In this document: positions 21,430 through 32,989 of the stretch, piece by piece | Numbering within the stretch: the first letter of the stretch is position 1 | Layout: the number at the start of each line of letters is the position of its first letter | NCBI RefSeq assembly: GCF_042100115.1 | Contig: NC_091281.1 | Coordinates: 124,001-188,000 of the forward strand | Source: Alternaria dauci | Lineage: Eukaryota; Ascomycota; Dothideomycetes; Pleosporales; Pleosporaceae | Direction: 5' to 3' | DNA: 64,000 nucleotides | The notes under the pieces: generated by a model | Told to the model about the DNA's origin: nothing | Databases searched by the model: none | What the model saw: only the letters and a program-made list of their open reading frames with translations | Position numbers and translations under genes: made by a program

Positions 21430-24151
21430 GGCGGGCGGGTGCGTAGGTGAGTGCGCGAGGTGAGTGCCGTGGTGAGGAAGTCGCGTCGAAGCTTGTCGAA
21501 GCTTGGAAGCAGCAGCAGACGACACCGAGAGAGGCGGGCGTGTGTAGCTGCCGGCGGCCCTTGTCTAGCAGGAGGATATAGCTGCCTAGCGGCGAGACAG
21601 GACGGGGCTTGGGGCGCGGTCGTGGGAGGGCACGGCGACGGTCCACAGCAGCGGTTTGTTCGATTCGGTGCAACTGCAGCTACTGCGACAACGGACCGGA
21701 GGATTTCGTGCAGATGATCTGCCTGCCGTGAACGAGGCAGACGGCCAATTACACGTTTCAGACAAGCGTCTCAGCGAGGACGACGGATGGGCGAGGCTTG
21801 TGACGAGCCCGCAAAAGGGTGCAGTGGGCGCGAGCGACCGGGGGCAGCACCGTGGCGGCACTGATTGGCAGCGCAGCAGGGAACTCTCCGGGACAGCGAG
21901 AGAGCCTGAGAGGGTTGGGCTGGTCGGGTCGTGTACACTATACCGTAGGCTGCTTTCAGTCAGTCAGTCAGTCATGGTGGAGGGTGAAGGGCAGTCGGCT
22001 AGCGTGCTCTCGGTGCTCTAGCGACTAGCGCGGGATCGTCTCCCGCTGCGACATGGCTAGTAAACACTATCGCATACACACACACCCTCTCTGCGGACAG
22101 TTCGGCCAAGCCAGTCTAGCATGTCTCCCTGGCCTTCGAGAATGAATGACGCTTGATACTGAGCCCGACTGTTCCCTTAGTGAGTCACATTGCGCGCCCT
22201 CTCCCAGCGTCGCTCCAAAACCGGGTAGCTGAGACATGATTACTTCGCCGTGACCAAAAGAGGCCACACCTTGCTCGCAGGGTGGGCGCAGGACCGGGGT
22301 GGGCAACAGGCAGAGCCACACTCAGCGTAAGGCGGGTGAGCATGGCAGAAGAGCCGCCACGACAACCAGAGTGTATATTATGCTGTCCGTGCCGCGTCCA
22401 ATAATTCCTCTCCTGCCTAGTAGTTCCGCCCAACTGCATGTCCGTCAGCATCTTGTCCAGACGTGTCGTGTCGCCTTTGTCCCCTACCATAATCTCAATA
22501 TATATCTGCGGACCACTGCGGGCCGAGCTTCCCTCGACTGCCGCCATCGCTGCCTCTGTACGCCGCCGCACGTCATCATCCCCATCCTGTCTCCCTCTGC
22601 GCGCCCACGACCCAGCTACCGTCCATCGCTGCATCGCTAGGCGCAACTTTGCTTGTGCCGTTGCAACGCCCCTGCGATCTGCGTCAAACAGGCTGATTCG
22701 CCCACTGCCAATAGCTGCTTGGCGGCCGCACTAGCATCACCATCTCTCTGACCGCCTTCCGGCCTAGGGCGCTCCCACACCGACGCCCTCGCTTCAGCTG
22801 CCCCGTCCTCGCTCTCCAGAGAGAGCCGCTGCAGCCAGCGGAATATCTTCAGGCCTGTGCCGCATACAGACGCGCAGACTACAGGACATACAAGCACGGC
22901 AGCGCGCCTACCACGCTTCCTGGTCCACGGCTCCCAGGCCACATCCCACCCTTGATCCCTCCCCGCCATATACCCCGACATCTCCGTCTCCAGATCCCAC
23001 CTCCGGTATTTTACCCACCCTCACCCACGCCAGTCGCACAAACAAGCCCCCTCTCACCATTCACTGCTCGCCTCTCTCGTCGACGACGACGACGACGACG
23101 CCCCGCCTCACCTCGACAGAGCAGACAAACGCCCCTGGCCCACACCCCACGCCGATACACCAACACCACGACGGCCCTCGACCACCAAGTTTGCTGTCCC
23201 CTCACCGGAGCAGCTAGCCGATCGAGCGACCTCACTCCCTCTCTCGACGACCGAGAGACCGAGTACTGCAGGTGCCATTGCCATTGCGCCTTCCGCTCAA
23301 TTGCGAGGTGAGTCAGCGCCCGGGTGCCCTTTCCTTTACTACCACTCTGCCTATCCACCCCTACTCCTCGCTTCAGCCTGCATCCTCAACACCAGGCCTC
23401 GCCATACCGCGGCCGTGTGTGACTGTTTCGCTGCTTTTGTCCTCTGTACCACCGTCCCCACGGCGCCGGGCTGCAGCGCCGCTGTCGTCCGCCGTCGCGC
23501 GCCTCGCGGGTTACCTACCTGTGCGCTGCACTGATGCACTCGCCCTCTCAACCGCCCAACATTTCAGACTGCTGGACTGTGCGCTGATACATGCTCTCAG
23601 TTCAATTACAGAACCACAGCCACAAACACCCACCACTCCCACCACACACCCACCACACTGCCGCTCATAGCCGCAGCAGGTCCCAGACCGGTGAGTGATA
23701 GCTCCTGCAAAGTCGTCGTTTTGTAGACATCGCATGGACTAACATCTTCTGCACAGACAAACAATACCTCTCCGACCCAGAGTAGAGGCTTGCTCGCACT
23801 GTCCTTGTGCCCATCAAATAGCAAGCATCTGCCGGGATCTTTATAGGGACACAGAACGCCTCGTGCTGCAATCATCCTGCAAGCTTGCGAGTGCCTTCCC
23901 TAGTCACTTGGTTGGGCCGACGTCAGATCGTTTCAGATCCCACACTCGGCACCAGCATCGGCCCTCGGCCTCACGCACCACATTTCTGGAATACTGCAAC
24001 CCACAGTAATGCCAAAGCCTAGTAAGTACGCCTTTGTGCCATCCCCCACTCTGCACTGTCATGGGAATGTCTGCCGAGTACTCCCGCATCTCTTATATCA
24101 ACTCCGTCCCCCGCACTTCCTCTTTCGTCATTTCAAACGTCAATTTCCATC
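21430..24151. other. 2.7-kb intergenic region, divergent promoter of SFT2 and bHLH gene
   Basis: No coding sequence is supported. It holds a CAGT tetranucleotide run near 21958-21975, a (CGA)n microsatellite at 23079-23100, and much C/T-rich DNA. Donor-like GTGAGT (about 23310) and GTAAGT (24022) suggest that the bHLH transcript has a long, possibly spliced 5' leader. Confidence 0.5.
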
Positions 24152-24173
24152 ATGTACTACGAGACAATACTGA
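24009..24173 (+). promoter_or_regulatory. Upstream ORF overlapping the bHLH start codon
   Basis: An ATG at 24009 opens a 54-codon frame that ends with TGA at 24171-24173, running across the main ATG at 24152 in a different frame. A second upstream ATG at 24061 opens another frame that also runs past the main start, ending near 24270. If both are in the mature leader, translation of the bHLH protein would depend on leaky scanning. A GTAAGT at 24022 could instead be a splice donor that removes part of this; no convincing acceptor was found before 24152. Confidence 0.4.
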
Positions 24174-25801
24174 CTGTCCCTCAAGCGGACGCTCTCTTCA
24201 CTCCTCCCTCTTCCTACTCTCCTCAAAAGCCGATTGCGAGGCTGGACCTTGGCTTCGACTCTCCCTCTGACGACGTGCTAGACGCTGATATCTTCAACAT
24301 GACTGGCACAGGATCACCTCAACCATACATCAAAGAAGAGGTCGACGAAATGTCGTTCAACAACCGCTTCATGGGGCACAACGGCCTCGACATGAACCAC
24401 CAATACGCCAACGCCCAGTTCTCCGGACACGAGAACGCCAACGGCATCAACCCCTCTGAGCTCAACATGAGCGGGAGCATGATGGGCAACCACTTTGGCA
24501 CCAACAGCTACACGCAGGGCGGAGCCGGTATCGCCGACGATGAGCTTGCTGAATCCCTGGGCACTTTCGACCAGCAGCCAGGCTTCAACAACTTCGCACA
24601 GGAGCAGGTCGGCCAGCAAGACTACTACCACAACCACAGCAACAACACCAGCATGAACCAAATCTACTCCAACACGCCAGACGACCTGCCCATCCACAGC
24701 CCCTTCAACCACCCTGGCAACTTCGACTTCAACCAGTACCAATCAGTGCCCCAGAGGATGAACTTCCCTGGCAGCATGCCGAGTGGATCCATGCGTCAGC
24801 GAATCACCATGAGCCGGACTGCCAGTGACAGCCGTGCTCCCATGTCACCCAAGACCCCTGCCATGGCTGGTCTCCACCTCGGCACTCCAGACTCTGGCAA
24901 CTTCACGCAGCCAATCATGACCAACATGCACCGTCACCAGAAGAGCGTGTCTGGCCAGTGGGATGGCACCCCTGGAAGTGCGCATTCATGGATCGACTCA
25001 CCAACAGCATCCCCCCACACTGGCGGCATGCACCACCAGCAGATCACCGATGTCTTGCACTCGGGCAAGCACAACTCACTCCCTGCCAAGGTTGACATTG
25101 GCCAGAACGCCGACGCAAAGAAGCGCCGACGTCGGGAGTCTCACAACCTGGTCGAGCGCCGACGACGCGACAATATCAATGAGCGTATCCACGACTTGTC
25201 CCGGCTTGTACCCCAGCACCGTCTCGAGGACGAGAAGATCCGCAAGCACATCAACAACAATGGACCTCTGTCACCTACCATGGGAGCCAGTGGCATGTCG
25301 CCTCCGCAAGCAACGTCGCTTCTCGCTGGCGGCCAAGGAAGGCGGGCTGCTGGTAACATCACACAAGGACTGCCAATCGAGGAGAAGGACAAGGGACCAA
25401 ACAAGGGAGACATTCTCAACGGCGCCGTTAGCTGGACTCGTGATCTCATGTGGATGCTGTCCAAGAAGATCCAAGAGTGTGACGAGCTAGCTGCACGACT
25501 TCAACAAGCCACCGGCGAAGAGTGGGCCACCGAGCAGACTGAGGACGAGAAGCGCATGAAGACTGAGATCCTCGAGGCTCTTGAGAAGAACGGCTCGGGT
25601 ACCTTCCGGTACTCGCGAGGCCCAGGCTCCGGACTCCGAGTGCCCAAGCACACCAACTTGGCCGGTGAGCCCCTTAGCGGCGTGTCTCCACAGAGCCTTA
25701 GCCCAGGCATGCAGAGCACCGGCAGCGGTTCTGGATCCAACCAGCCACAGTACTGGACGAGCCTGAAAGAAGAGGACGAGTACGGCATGGAAATGGGCTG
25801 A
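24152..25801 (+). CDS. bHLH transcription factor with long loop
   Basis: A single exon of 549 residues starting MYYETILTVP. The N-terminal 300 residues are Asn/Gln/Met/Gly/Ser-rich and look disordered, with repeated Ser/Thr-Pro sites typical of kinase targets. The basic region (about 323-345, KKRRRRESHNLVERRRRDN) carries His331, Glu335 and Arg339, the class-B pattern for CACGTG recognition. Helix 1 ends near 354; an extended loop of about 60 residues, rich in Pro/Gly/Ser, precedes helix 2 (about 415-440, KGDILNGAVSWTRDLMWMLS), which runs into a short coiled coil (KKIQECDELAARLQQ). Such loops occur in several fungal bHLH factors. Specific targets are unknown. Long non-coding flanks (2.7 kb and 3.1 kb) and upstream ORFs suggest tight control. 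Confidence 0.9.
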   Translation: MYYETILTVPQADALFTPPSSYSPQKPIARLDLGFDSPSDDVLDADIFNMTGTGSPQPYIKEEVDEMSFNNRFMGHNGLDMNHQYANAQFSGHENANGINPSELNMSGSMMGNHFGTNSYTQGGAGIADDELAESLGTFDQQPGFNNFAQEQVGQQDYYHNHSNNTSMNQIYSNTPDDLPIHSPFNHPGNFDFNQYQSVPQRMNFPGSMPSGSMRQRITMSRTASDSRAPMSPKTPAMAGLHLGTPDSGNFTQPIMTNMHRHQKSVSGQWDGTPGSAHSWIDSPTASPHTGGMHHQQITDVLHSGKHNSLPAKVDIGQNADAKKRRRRESHNLVERRRRDNINERIHDLSRLVPQHRLEDEKIRKHINNNGPLSPTMGASGMSPPQATSLLAGGQGRRAAGNITQGLPIEEKDKGPNKGDILNGAVSWTRDLMWMLSKKIQECDELAARLQQATGEEWATEQTEDEKRMKTEILEALEKNGSGTFRYSRGPGSGLRVPKHTNLAGEPLSGVSPQSLSPGMQSTGSGSGSNQPQYWTSLKEEDEYGMEMG

Positions 25802-28800
25802 TCTGAAGCCTGTCAGACATTCCAGCTCTTCCCGTCTCCATATCTCTTTGTCAATTCCTTCACTATGATACCCCGCGATACCCCGCACCCGTTCCTACAT
25901 CTTGCTTGATGCATACGCTAGAGCTACTTCAACGGGGCTAGAGGCACTTCAGAGCGGTGAACCGTTCCTCGGCACACGACCGATCACCGCCCTTGAGCCT
26001 GCCCTCCGCGTACCGTCTCTGCTGGCCAAGGACGGATGAAGTTTTTTGCTTGCATCAAGCGCTTCCCATCTCGTTGCATAATATGTTCTACCCCTCCGTG
26101 GCACATCATCACCCGAGCCCAGCCCACCCAACCGGAGCATAAAGGCCTTTGTCGCTCCGGTACTCGACGCTCACTCCGCACATGGCGGTCTCACCTGTCG
26201 CAACAGCTGTGGCTACACTGTTGCGGCAGCTCTGATAGCTCGCTTGCTTCTTCGTTTAGTTTAGTTTCCCTTCGCATGCAAGTGGCGTTGTCTTATCTGC
26301 AGCTTTTGCACATCACCACTCTTGTGCTTTTCCTAATCACGGTTTTTGGTCACGGGAGGGTTCCTCGTTAGCATGGTCGGCGCGTTTTCGGACTGTTGGC
26401 GTTCTATGGTGTGGGGTTTATGTTGTTGGAAGGAGAGAGGGCAAGAGAATGATAGACATGCGAAAGACGGTCGGATAATGCTCGCTATGGATACGATGGG
26501 GACCTGTGGGATTTTTTGTGATTTAGCTTGTGGGCGCGTTATGGGTTGGTTGGTTGGTTTCTAGTTTCAATTTTATCTTATATGTTTAACTCTGGCTTGC
26601 TGAAGTGCAGTGACATTGGTTGAGCCGTGACGTGCTCTGGCTAGAACCCAGATCCATGAATGCCTGACGACTTGAAACATGGGTGGAATGCTGTCAATGT
26701 CGCCCGCCACTCGTGAAAGCACAAGGCAGGGTCGATAGACGAACTATGTCTTTTCGGCAGCCGCGTCGACCGCCACATGCAACCACCAGCAATACGAGGA
26801 TTCTTAGCGCGCTGGATCTCGTATACCGATTACTATCATGAACCTAACCCCTCTTCGTTGTACCAAAAGAAAAGGAAAGAGAAGAAGAAAGGAACAAAAC
26901 ACCCTTCACATATGCAGTCTCTCGCCCTCTCTCTCCTGGCAATACTTCCCGCCGATCATACTCGACATATCGCTCAATGCGAACAATGACCCACTTGACA
27001 CATTAAAAACAAATCTGTGGTTAGGCGTCATGCAAGTCACTATTACCCTGCCGCGTCTCCCGCTGGTTGTTGGATTGCTGCTGTCGGCTGCTTGGATTAC
27101 TATTCTAGGGGTGTCTTTGCTTTCTGGGTGCTCGATGGGTGATGTTGTGATTGGTGGGTGGATGGGTATATATGAGGGGAATTAGAAAAGGAAAGGAAGG
27201 AAGGACGGCGGTATGCGAGTCCGTAACTGATTAGGTGAAAAGGGATGTTTGATCATGTACCTGGTGTTGTTATCTAATCTCCAATCGATCAATCGATCAA
27301 GCCAGTAGACTGCGTGGATGTAAGATGTCGGATATATGCAGGGACTTATCTTATCCAACGTTCTCAAGAAAGTTTATGCTAGGTAAGAACCAGGGTCTAT
27401 TGTTTTCCTTCCTCTCTGAGGAAAGATGACAAGAGACCGTTGACTAGGATTAGTGTACTGTACCTAGGTAGTGTCATCAACAAGGAAAAGGACGCGACGG
27501 ACGGACATGGGTTCCCCTCTCTCTACCCCTCCTTTCGCCAATATTGCGATACGCGGGGATACGAACGTTATGGTAGCGTCTGTTGTCTGGGTTCGTGTAG
27601 CAGTGTTTAACGGGGTAAGGTGGGGATAGGAGTACGATCGACATTCGGAGTATCCTGGTTGACCAAAGGACGGGCGGGGATGCGAGGAGGTAGGTGGTTG
27701 GAAGCGGTGCTGACATCTGTTGCGTAACGTGTTTGCGCATGATGCAGTGGCGATGGTTCAGAATCTGTTAGTTGGTAATTGGTAAGGTGAAGGGTGATGG
27801 GGTAGCATAGAGTATGGTATTATGCTGATATCATCCCCGACCCCGGGTGCTAGTACTCAAGATGCGAGATATTGGCACGTGAAAGAACTACACTCAACTC
27901 CCACATCAAAACCATCAACGCACTTTTATCTCGAATCCAAAGCCCACGCATACAAAGTCACACACTGCACCGCACCATCCATCATCCGCCCACCCAACCG
28001 CCATCCCGCCTCCCCCGCTCCCAGCAAACCACTCACACCAAAGGCACCAACGACGTCACAGCACGAAAACCCAGTAGATACGACCACACCGTTTTAAACC
28101 CACTAGATCGTGTGTCTACTAACCATCGCACAACCCGATAGCCGGAGCCCTTCGACAAGGAACATCAGACTCAGGATTCGTATGACATAGTCAGCTAGCC
28201 AGTGGGGCTGTACAACGGTTACACGCACCGATCTGGACTGAAACTAGGCTGTGAGAGGGGGAGGGGATGACTTGTATGTCTTGGTTTGCGATCGGGTCTG
28301 GAAGAGTGAGAGGGAGGAGTCGTCGGCGCAGCAAGAGAACGTGATATGGCGATCGATAGAGCGGGATAGGTAGAAGAAAGTATGATGAGGTTGAAAAAGG
28401 TGTATTCGTACAACCACTTCGTCAAGTCCCACAAACAACAATGTGCTCCAGATAACGCCGTGTTATCTGCCATGTCTCGTCTCCCATCTGATCTGTGGTG
28501 GTGCCTGCCTGCGTGTGGATCCGCGCCGTCGTTCCCCGTGCCTACAGCATATGTCATCGACAGCTGTCATCTGCATGTCTTGCTCTGCTCTGCCCCTGTG
28601 TGTTCATCAATCTCTTGCGTGGATATCGATACCAGCCCTGCTGCTCCCGGTCCGTCGATCTTCTCCATGTCTCAGCATGCGCGTCACCATGCGGGATGCA
28701 GGGCTTTCCGTCAATGTACCCTGTCAGATGTGTATTCGCTGCAGTGCGCATGGGCGGCGTTCGTGGGGCTTTGTATGTATCGGCCGAGACATCCAGGTTG

Positions 28801-28939
28801 CGCAGCAGAAAGAGTGGAGACTGGATTCGCGATAGCAGCAGCATGAAGTCGGTTTCTTTGGGTGCTACCAGACTGCTGCCCGTGAGGCTGCGACACTCTC
28901 TGCTCCAATATTGTCCGGCCGCTTGTGCGCTATGAGGTT
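25802..28939. other. 3.1-kb gene-poor region
   Basis: Between the 3' ends of the bHLH gene (+) and COX19 (-). There are purine-rich (about 26868-26900) and other low-complexity tracts and only short chance frames. It presumably contains a long bHLH 3' UTR; no gene is supported. Confidence 0.5.
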
Positions 28940-29705
28940 CTATTTTTGCGATGTTTGGGACGAGGTGGTAGTGGGGTTTTTCGAATCGGGGCCGTCACTG
29001 TCGTCGCCGAAGCCGAGGTTTCTGAAGGAATCGGGGGCCATGAGGTTTCTGTAAGCACGAGAAGCGGTTAGTCATAAGCTCATAGAATGTATGAGGAGTT
29101 GCGAGACCAAAGCGAGTGCATGCGACTCGTTCTGGAGGCTTTCGAGGCGATCTGGCGGCATCAGGAGACCATGTCTTCTCTTTCGCTAACTATGGAACGG
29201 AAGAGACGGAATATCATGAGTCGCGACTTATGTAGTAGAGATATAGAGCGCAGCCCGAGGGAACGAAGGTATGGTGTACGTACCGGTCCATACGGCATGA
29301 TAGATACGATTTGGAGAGGTTGCGGCATTCGGGATCGTTAGTCCCGCGGTGGGACTTGATGCATCGGAGGTACGAGAGCATAATATCTTTGCATTCTCCT
29401 GAATGAATTGTCAGTGTGTTTATAGTACATATTGTAACGACGGATCAGGGCCGAAGTAGACGGGATGGGCCGGTAGGACGTAAAGACTGAGGATGGGTTC
29501 GCATACCGTCGTGGTCGAGAGGGAACGAGCCTCGCTCTGGCCTAGAAGGAATTGATGGTCAGTAAGGGACTACAGAGAGAGAAAGAAGCTGATATGTCCT
29601 CTGCATATCTCCGGTGCCATGATGCGCCAGTCGCATTGAGGGAGGAACCTACGGATTCGGCCTAATGACCTTCTGCCCAAGTCCAGCACCTCCAAAGTTG
29701 CTCAT
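28940..29705 (-). CDS. COX19: Cytochrome c oxidase assembly factor Cox19
   Basis: Four small exons (minus order): 29705-29653, 29541-29507, 29398-29284, 29048-28940; introns of 111, 108 and 235 nt, all GT-AG with CTGAC-like branch sites. The product is 103 residues. It carries the twin CX9C signature, CKDIMLSYLRC and CRNLSKSYLSC, which forms the CHCH helical hairpin, preceded by RPNPPERGSFPLDHDGE and followed by RNLMAPDSFRNLGF, all hallmarks of Cox19. The protein is imported into the mitochondrial intermembrane space by the Mia40 pathway and takes part in copper delivery to cytochrome oxidase. No exon is long enough to be seen as a sizeable open frame. The C-terminal 20 residues (Asp/Ser/Thr-rich) are a variable tail. 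Confidence 0.93.
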
Positions 29706-30206
29706 TTTGGGATAATAAGCGGCTTTTTATTGTGTTCAAAGTGTTTTCGGGAGTCCGTGATACCGTGGTCGAGTGCAATGGGCCGTAGTGAAGGGTGGTG
29801 ACTGCGGTGGAGTGAGTATTGGACAAACTTAGCGTGATCGGACTCGTCCGCTGGTCAGTGCTTTGCTTTGCTTTCAGCCTTGCAACCTCGGAATGACACA
29901 ACAACCATCACTCGCTAAAGCACATTGTAGATCGCCGAAGACGCGCTTTTACGCTCGATAAGATTATGCGTAGCATTTGTCCTTGCTTGATGACAACAGT
30001 CCTACGCTTGTAGAGATGATTGTCGCGATAAGCCGGATAGCAGTCTCAGCTCTGGTCCTTCATGTAAGCGCCAACACGCGGTGGCGTCGTCGTCTAGGTA
30101 AGGCTCAGGTGAGGAGTTGCGTCTTGCTCTCGCTCTGCCACCATCGTGTCACGACTACAATATTATCTCAGGAAGCTTGCCTACACCGGTAGGCACGGTC
30201 GTCAGT
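29706..30206. other. Divergent promoter region of COX19 and HET-domain gene
   Basis: 501 bp between oppositely oriented starts. No open frame with support and no strong regulatory motif recognised. Confidence 0.5.
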
Positions 30207-32462
30207 ATGAGTGACGCTCAGACGACGCTTCACTTGCCTCCTGTTACGTCAGATACCTCTCAATCTTCACAAGAGATTACCCCCCCGAGGCTGCCGACGC
30301 CGTCTCAGCAAAAGTTTTGCGAGCCTTGCAAAGCTTTTCTTCGAGGAGATAGTACAGAATGCTTTGGATCGGACAAATGGGACATTTATGGCAATCTTGA
30401 GTACATTCATCATCCTGATGCAGAGTCTTTCCAGCGAGCTCTTGACCTTCCCTGTGTCATCTGCATTCGGCTCTACAAAGCTTTCCAAAGAGCTTCTGGT
30501 ATTATTAGCTTTGCCAGAGCGAGTCGTAATCGCTGATATTTTGTTAGAAGAAAGGGACCAGCCCGCTTATTCTATAGGACCAACACACTACTATTGGCAC
30601 CGTGGAAGTCTCGATTTCCTGAGCGACACTCTCTCTGTTTATCCCAGTCTAGAACGATATGAATGTAAGAAAAGCGACGTTTTTGCCTGTTGTTTGTCCT
30701 CCCAAAACTGATTCTGCGGTCAAGCAAGGCCGGATTTACATCATCAGCATATCACCCGGAATACGGGTGATGCTCGAGCGCTCTTTTTCCTCAGAAAGCA
30801 ATATCACGAATGCCGAGAACAGCATTCCAGATGTCAACGTATCGCACCCTACAATGATTTCACGCCGACAAGAGCTATGTATGTTGGATCTACTGGAGGC
30901 GAAGTAATACGCCTTTGCGATCGTGCCGACATGGTTGCTGGAGCTTCTTACACTGTACTCTCACATTGTTGGGGGAAGGATCCGCAGCGGGTCATGCTCA
31001 AGAAATCCACTGAGAAAATGCTCAAAGAGGGAATTTCCTCGTCCTCTTTACCGAAAACCTTCCAGGACGCCATCGTAGTCACACGAATGTTTAAGATCCA
31101 GTATATTTGGATTGATTCCTTGTAACATTACCTCATCTCATATTTGTCTCGCAGTCACTTACCACACAAAGGTGCATTTTTCAGGATAACCTGGACGACT
31201 GGGCTGCAGAGGCCTCTCGTATGCGCGATGTCTACAGCAAGGCTGAACTCTGTATCGCGGCCACTGGTGCTGAATTTGGAGATGTCGGTCTTTTTTTTGA
31301 TCGCGACCCTGAGCAACTCACACCGATCATGGTCGAGGCTACGTGGTCAAGCAATCAAGATTCCTTCCACTGGCCGACCTCAGGTTCATACTTGTTTGGC
31401 TTTTATGGCATCGATGCAAATGAAGCCGTCGATCTTGCGCCTTTAAATCAAAGGGCATGGGTTGCCCAAGAACGTTTTCTTTCTCCACGAATCTTGCATC
31501 TTACGCAACCCCTGCTTATCTGGGAATGTCACACGTCTTTCACCTGTGAGAACGACAATAGGTCAGAGACCCGTCTTCACAGCAACGTTCATGATCTTAG
31601 AGATCAGGTCAGCGGCACTCAATGGCCAGAACCCAGCGACAATTCCATGCACGATATCACTCTTCATAGCACCAGCAACGGCACCAGACTGCATGCAATA
31701 GATGGGATCTACGGAGCGTGGGACGGTTTCTTGAACCATTACACTGCATGCGGCATCACCAAGGAGTCAGATATCCTGGTTGCACTGGTTGGTGTAGCAG
31801 ACGAAGTTGGACATGTTATAGACGATTGCCTAGTTGCTGGTCTATGGAAAGCACGTTTCATCCGAGAGCTGTGTTGGTTGCCATCCGGCAAGAGCTCGCG
31901 GCCTAGCGTCTGGCGTGCACCAAGCTGGAGTTGGGCAAGCTTATCGGCCACAATTGAGCCTTTCGAAACCCCAATCAAATCTGTTCTTACCGACATGGCA
32001 GCAGTCATCGAATTCTATACCTCGACAAAGCCTTCTAGAGAAGTAAAGCAGGGTTACGTACTCGTGGAATGTAGACCTATTCCAGCCACTGTTCACACCG
32101 GAAAATTGGACGGGCAAGGTTTGCCAACCGGGCCCTTCGCCGCATTGAACGAAGGCATTTTGACCTCGCTTCCGGAAATGATCCAACCTGCTGTTGGAGA
32201 GCTAATGGAACTTACGCTCGATGTCCCAGACGCGCCTTGTTACCACGCTGATCAAGAGTTCGACGTTCAACTTCTTGTGCTCTTCAAATCCTACTCTGAC
32301 ACTAAATCTCATCATGAGGTAAAGGGAATCTGTGTAGTGAATTCTAGAAATCAGGCGGGCGCTTTTGAAAGGATTGGGGTTTTTCATGCGCGTAAAGAAG
32401 CTGCGAAGTTACTGCTGGCAGCATATAATCAAGCTTGGGTTCAAGCAATTCCACTTGTATAG
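30207..32462 (+). CDS. HET-domain protein (heterokaryon incompatibility type)
   Basis: Four exons: 30207-30498, 30548-30664, 30725-31121, 31172-32462; introns 49, 60 and 50 nt; 698 residues. The N-terminal part has Cys pairs (FCEPCKAF and LPCVICIRLY) like many HET proteins. The HET domain follows at about 190-345 with its usual blocks: PTRAMYVGS, IRLCD, YTVLSHCWG, LPKTFQDAIVVTR, IQYIWIDSLCIFQD, DWAAEASRMRDVYSKAELCIAATGA, then LNQRAWVAQERFLSPRILHL. The choice of the acceptor at 30724 is decisive: only it opens the frame with LFFLRKQYHECREQH. HET proteins mediate allorecognition and programmed cell death in fungi; most copies in a genome have unknown partners. It sits in an accessory-looking stretch beside a broken gene. 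It appears intact. Confidence 0.85.
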
Positions 32463-32989
32463 TATGTATGCAGCGGTCGAGGGAAGTTGAGTTGATCTCA
32501 AACTTACGGTACATTTTTAGGGCCTGTCCCGCAAACTCTCCTACCTCACTCTAGTACCGCACAAGAAGGGATTCAAGAATGGATATTACAGAGACCTCGG
32601 TTGCCAGAAGCCTTCAAGTGTATTCAATTAAAATTCGACTTTGTCTTGACAGCAATTCAAGCTGTTGCCCCTCAAAACTGGAATGTGAAAACGTGCAACG
32701 GCTTGAGGGTTCAGGAAGAAGTGATTGGAGGATCGCACAGGAATGGATTTACACCGTCTTGGCAGACCCCAGATTTCCCCCACATTCCGACAGCCGATAC
32801 CAGCGCTGCATATAGGTACGATATCCGATGGCTAGTGAAGACATGACGTTAAAGGCTGTAGATCTATACCGGACTGATCGCCGCGACTATGGCAAGTAAA
32901 GTCGGGCCGTACCAGCGCCGAACATAAATATCCATCTCACATCAACCAAATCTCTACACCATCTCTGTGATCACGGTTTACCAATCAGC
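32463..32989. other. Intergenic, no supported gene
   Basis: Two overlapping frames of about 80 codons at 32579-32846 have no recognisable domain and no clear splicing. They may be remnants or chance. A TATA-like ACATAAATA lies near 32923, 60-70 bp above the next start. Confidence 0.45.

Noticed and set aside
22637..22981. Minus-strand 114-codon frame in the bHLH upstream region
   Set aside because: Lies in C/T-rich low-complexity DNA with no start context or homology signal.
30659..30907. Alternative HET-gene frame beginning QGRIYIISIS
   Set aside because: Using the acceptor four bases earlier opens the frame with LFFLRKQYHECREQH that leads straight into the HET domain; the other frame stops.
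32579..32846. Two overlapping frames of about 80 codons after the HET gene
   Set aside because: No domain, no mutual consistency, no splice signals; treated as non-coding.
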